Source: Pseudonocardia sp.
GTDB lineage: Bacteria; Actinomycetota; Actinomycetes; Mycobacteriales; Pseudonocardiaceae
Assembly (NCBI GenBank): GCA_030453005.1
Contig: JAKDLE010000008.1
Location: 1-16,044, forward strand
Direction: 5' to 3'
DNA: 16,044 bases
Position 1 is the stretch's first letter. Every line of letters starts with the position of its first letter. The translations under genes and the position numbers were made by a program. The notes beneath the pieces were generated by a model that saw only the letters and a program-made list of their open reading frames with translations, searched no databases and was not told the DNA's origin. This document shows positions 14,301 to 16,044 of the stretch, piece by piece.

Positions 14301-16044
14301 TCAGCCGACCGTGCTCTCGGCGGGGGTGTCGCTGATGGTGGTCGAGCGCCGCTTGGCCACCACGATCGCCCCGACGATGATCGCCACGGCGACCAGCGAG
14401 ATGGCGATGCTGAGCACCGGGTTGGCGGTGTCGCCCACCGAGAAGGCGACGACGGCCGGTGCGATGAGCACGGCGACCAGGTTCATCACCTTGAGCAGTG
14501 GGTTGATCGACGGGCCGGCGGTGTCCTTGAACGGGTCGCCAACGGTGTCACCGATGATCGTGGCCTCGTGCGCGGGCGACCCCTTACCGCCGTGGCTGCC
14601 GTCCTCCACCAGCTTCTTCGCGTTGTCCCAGGCACCACCGGAGTTGGCGAGGAAGATCGCCATCAGCGTGCCGGAGGCGATGGCACCAGCCAGGAAGCCC
14701 GCCAGCGGGCCGACGCCGAGGCCGAAGCCGACGGCGATCGGGGACAGGATGGCCAGCAGGCCGGGGGTGGCCAGCTCGCGCAGCGAGTCGCGGGTGCAGA
14801 TGTCGACGACGCGGCTGTAGTCCGGGCGCACGGAGTAGTCCATGATCCCGGGGTTGTCCTTGAACTGACGGCGCACCTCGAACACGATCGCGCCCGCCGC
14901 CCGGGTGACCGCGTTGATCGCCAGCCCCGAGAACATGAACACCACCGCGGCACCGATGATGACGCCGACCAGGGTGTTCGGCGCGAACACCTCGTAGGCG
15001 AACGCGGTGCCCGCGTCAGCGAGAGCCACCTGCGCGTCGGCCAGCGCCACCGTGATCGCGTCCCGGTAGGAGCCGAACAGCGCGGTGGCGGCCAGCACGG
15101 CCGTCGCGATCGCGATGCCCTTGGTGATCGCCTTGGTGGTGTTGCCGACGGCGTCCAGCGCGGTGAGGATGTCCACGCCCTTACCCGTGACGTCGCCCGA
15201 CATCTCGGCGATGCCCTGGGCGTTGTCGGCCACCGGGCCGAAGGTGTCCATCGCGACGATGACGCCGACCGTGGTGAGCAGGCCGGTGCCGGCCAGCGCC
15301 ACGGCGAACAGCGCGACCGTGATCGAGCCCGTGGCCAGCGCGAACGCGCCGAACACGGCGGCGCTGATCACCAACGCGGTGTAGACGGCCGACTCGAAGC
15401 CGATCGAGATGCCGGAGAGGATGACCGTGGCGGCGCCCGTGAGCGAGGAGCGGCCCACGTCCTGCACGGGCTTGTCCTCGGTGCCGGTGTAGTACCCGGT
15501 CAGCTTCAGGATGGCCGCGGCCAACACAATGCCGATGATCACCGCGACGGTGGCCAGCAGACGCGGGTCGGTGCCCGCCATGTCGGCGACGACGGAGGCG
15601 TCGGTCGGGCCGTTGCCCGCGACGCCGCCGCCGAGGCCTGCGAAGCTAGCGGGCAGGTAGACGTAGGCGGCGATCGCGCAGAGCACCGCGGAGATGACCG
15701 CGGAGATGTAGAAGCTGCGGTTGATCGTGGTGAGGCTGCCCTCGTTCTCCCGGGTGCGGGTGATGTAGACCCCGATCACCGCGGTGATCACGCCGATGGC
15801 CGGCACGATCAGCGGGAAGAGCAGGCCCTGCAGGCCGAAGGCGGCGGTGCCGAGGATCAGCGCGGCCACGAGCGTGACGGCGTAGGACTCGAACAGGTCG
15901 GCCGCCATGCCCGCGCAGTCACCCACGTTGTCGCCGACGTTGTCGGCGATCGTGGCGGCGTTGCGGGGGTCGTCCTCGGGGATGCCCTGCTCGACCTTGC
16001 CGACGAGGTCGGCGCCGACGTCGGCGGCCTTGGTGAAGATGCCG
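14301..16044 (-). CDS. hppA: K+-independent proton-translocating pyrophosphatase (5' end outside window)
   Basis: About 581 C-terminal residues of the membrane pump that couples pyrophosphate hydrolysis to H+ export. The visible part starts with GIFTKAADVGADLVGKVEQG, the substrate-binding motif, then ADNVGDNVGDCAGMAADLFE. Many hydrophobic helices follow, with loops AMDTFGPVADNAQGIAEMSG and GNTTKAITKG. The Lys in GNTTKA (codon 15132-15134) marks the K+-independent subfamily; K+-dependent pumps have Ala there. DNAKKLVEDG and GDTVGDPFKDTAGPSINPLL complete the active site. The gene ends in TGA with a hairpin 18 nt downstream. Its start and promoter lie beyond the window. Confidence 0.96.
   Translation of the reverse strand, partial: GIFTKAADVGADLVGKVEQGIPEDDPRNAATIADNVGDNVGDCAGMAADLFESYAVTLVAALILGTAAFGLQGLLFPLIVPAIGVITAVIGVYITRTRENEGSLTTINRSFYISAVISAVLCAIAAYVYLPASFAGLGGGVAGNGPTDASVVADMAGTDPRLLATVAVIIGIVLAAAILKLTGYYTGTEDKPVQDVGRSSLTGAATVILSGISIGFESAVYTALVISAAVFGAFALATGSITVALFAVALAGTGLLTTVGVIVAMDTFGPVADNAQGIAEMSGDVTGKGVDILTALDAVGNTTKAITKGIAIATAVLAATALFGSYRDAITVALADAQVALADAGTAFAYEVFAPNTLVGVIIGAAVVFMFSGLAINAVTRAAGAIVFEVRRQFKDNPGIMDYSVRPDYSRVVDICTRDSLRELATPGLLAILSPIAVGFGLGVGPLAGFLAGAIASGTLMAIFLANSGGAWDNAKKLVEDGSHGGKGSPAHEATIIGDTVGDPFKDTAGPSINPLLKVMNLVAVLIAPAVVAFSVGDTANPVLSIAISLVAVAIIVGAIVVAKRRSTTISDTPAESTVG

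Overview
The window is very GC-rich, with strongly GC-biased codons, GTG and TTG starts, and several genes that seem to lack a 5' leader. It also carries typical actinobacterial housekeeping genes: a topoisomerase I with a lysine-rich tail and no zinc fingers, a K+-independent H+-pyrophosphatase and a form II CoxL-like protein. A Pseudonocardia-type actinomycete is the best guess. That is inference from gene content, not from a marker gene.

Left part (1-4841): a SufR-like winged-helix regulator with a C-terminal cysteine cluster (+) faces a ruined patatin-family phospholipase (-). Next is an intact large molybdenum hydroxylase subunit of the CoxL/xanthine dehydrogenase family (-), without its usual medium and small subunits. 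About 1 kb of decayed DNA follows. It holds a truncated stomatin/slipin (band 7) pseudogene and the C-terminal stub of a tyrosine integrase.

Middle part (4842-9034): a compact island of about 4.1 kb sits in the 3' end of a tRNA-Pro(CGG) gene. A 45-bp copy of the tRNA 3' half at 4842-4886 marks the far end. A 22-bp repeat occurs near both ends, and a 31-bp perfect palindrome lies beside the tRNA-side junction. Cargo: a pRiA4b ORF-3-family gene broken by two mutually compensating frameshifts, an unknown gene coupled to it, and a DUF433/DUF5615 toxin-antitoxin pair. The island has no recognisable integrase of its own.

Right part (9035-16044): stable chromosomal genes. These are tRNA-Pro, a membrane-anchored metallophosphoesterase, a divergent YqeY/GatB-domain protein, topA, a conserved actinobacterial protein of unknown function, and the 5'-truncated hppA. 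A strong hairpin follows hppA.

Two themes recur. Five genes have a TAnnnT box 6-8 nt before the start codon, suggesting leaderless mRNAs. Both two-gene cassettes of the island use a TTGA stop/start overlap. I see no fully novel system. The best candidate for undescribed biology is the tRNA-Pro island with its end repeats and its uncharacterised pRiA4b-linked gene pair.
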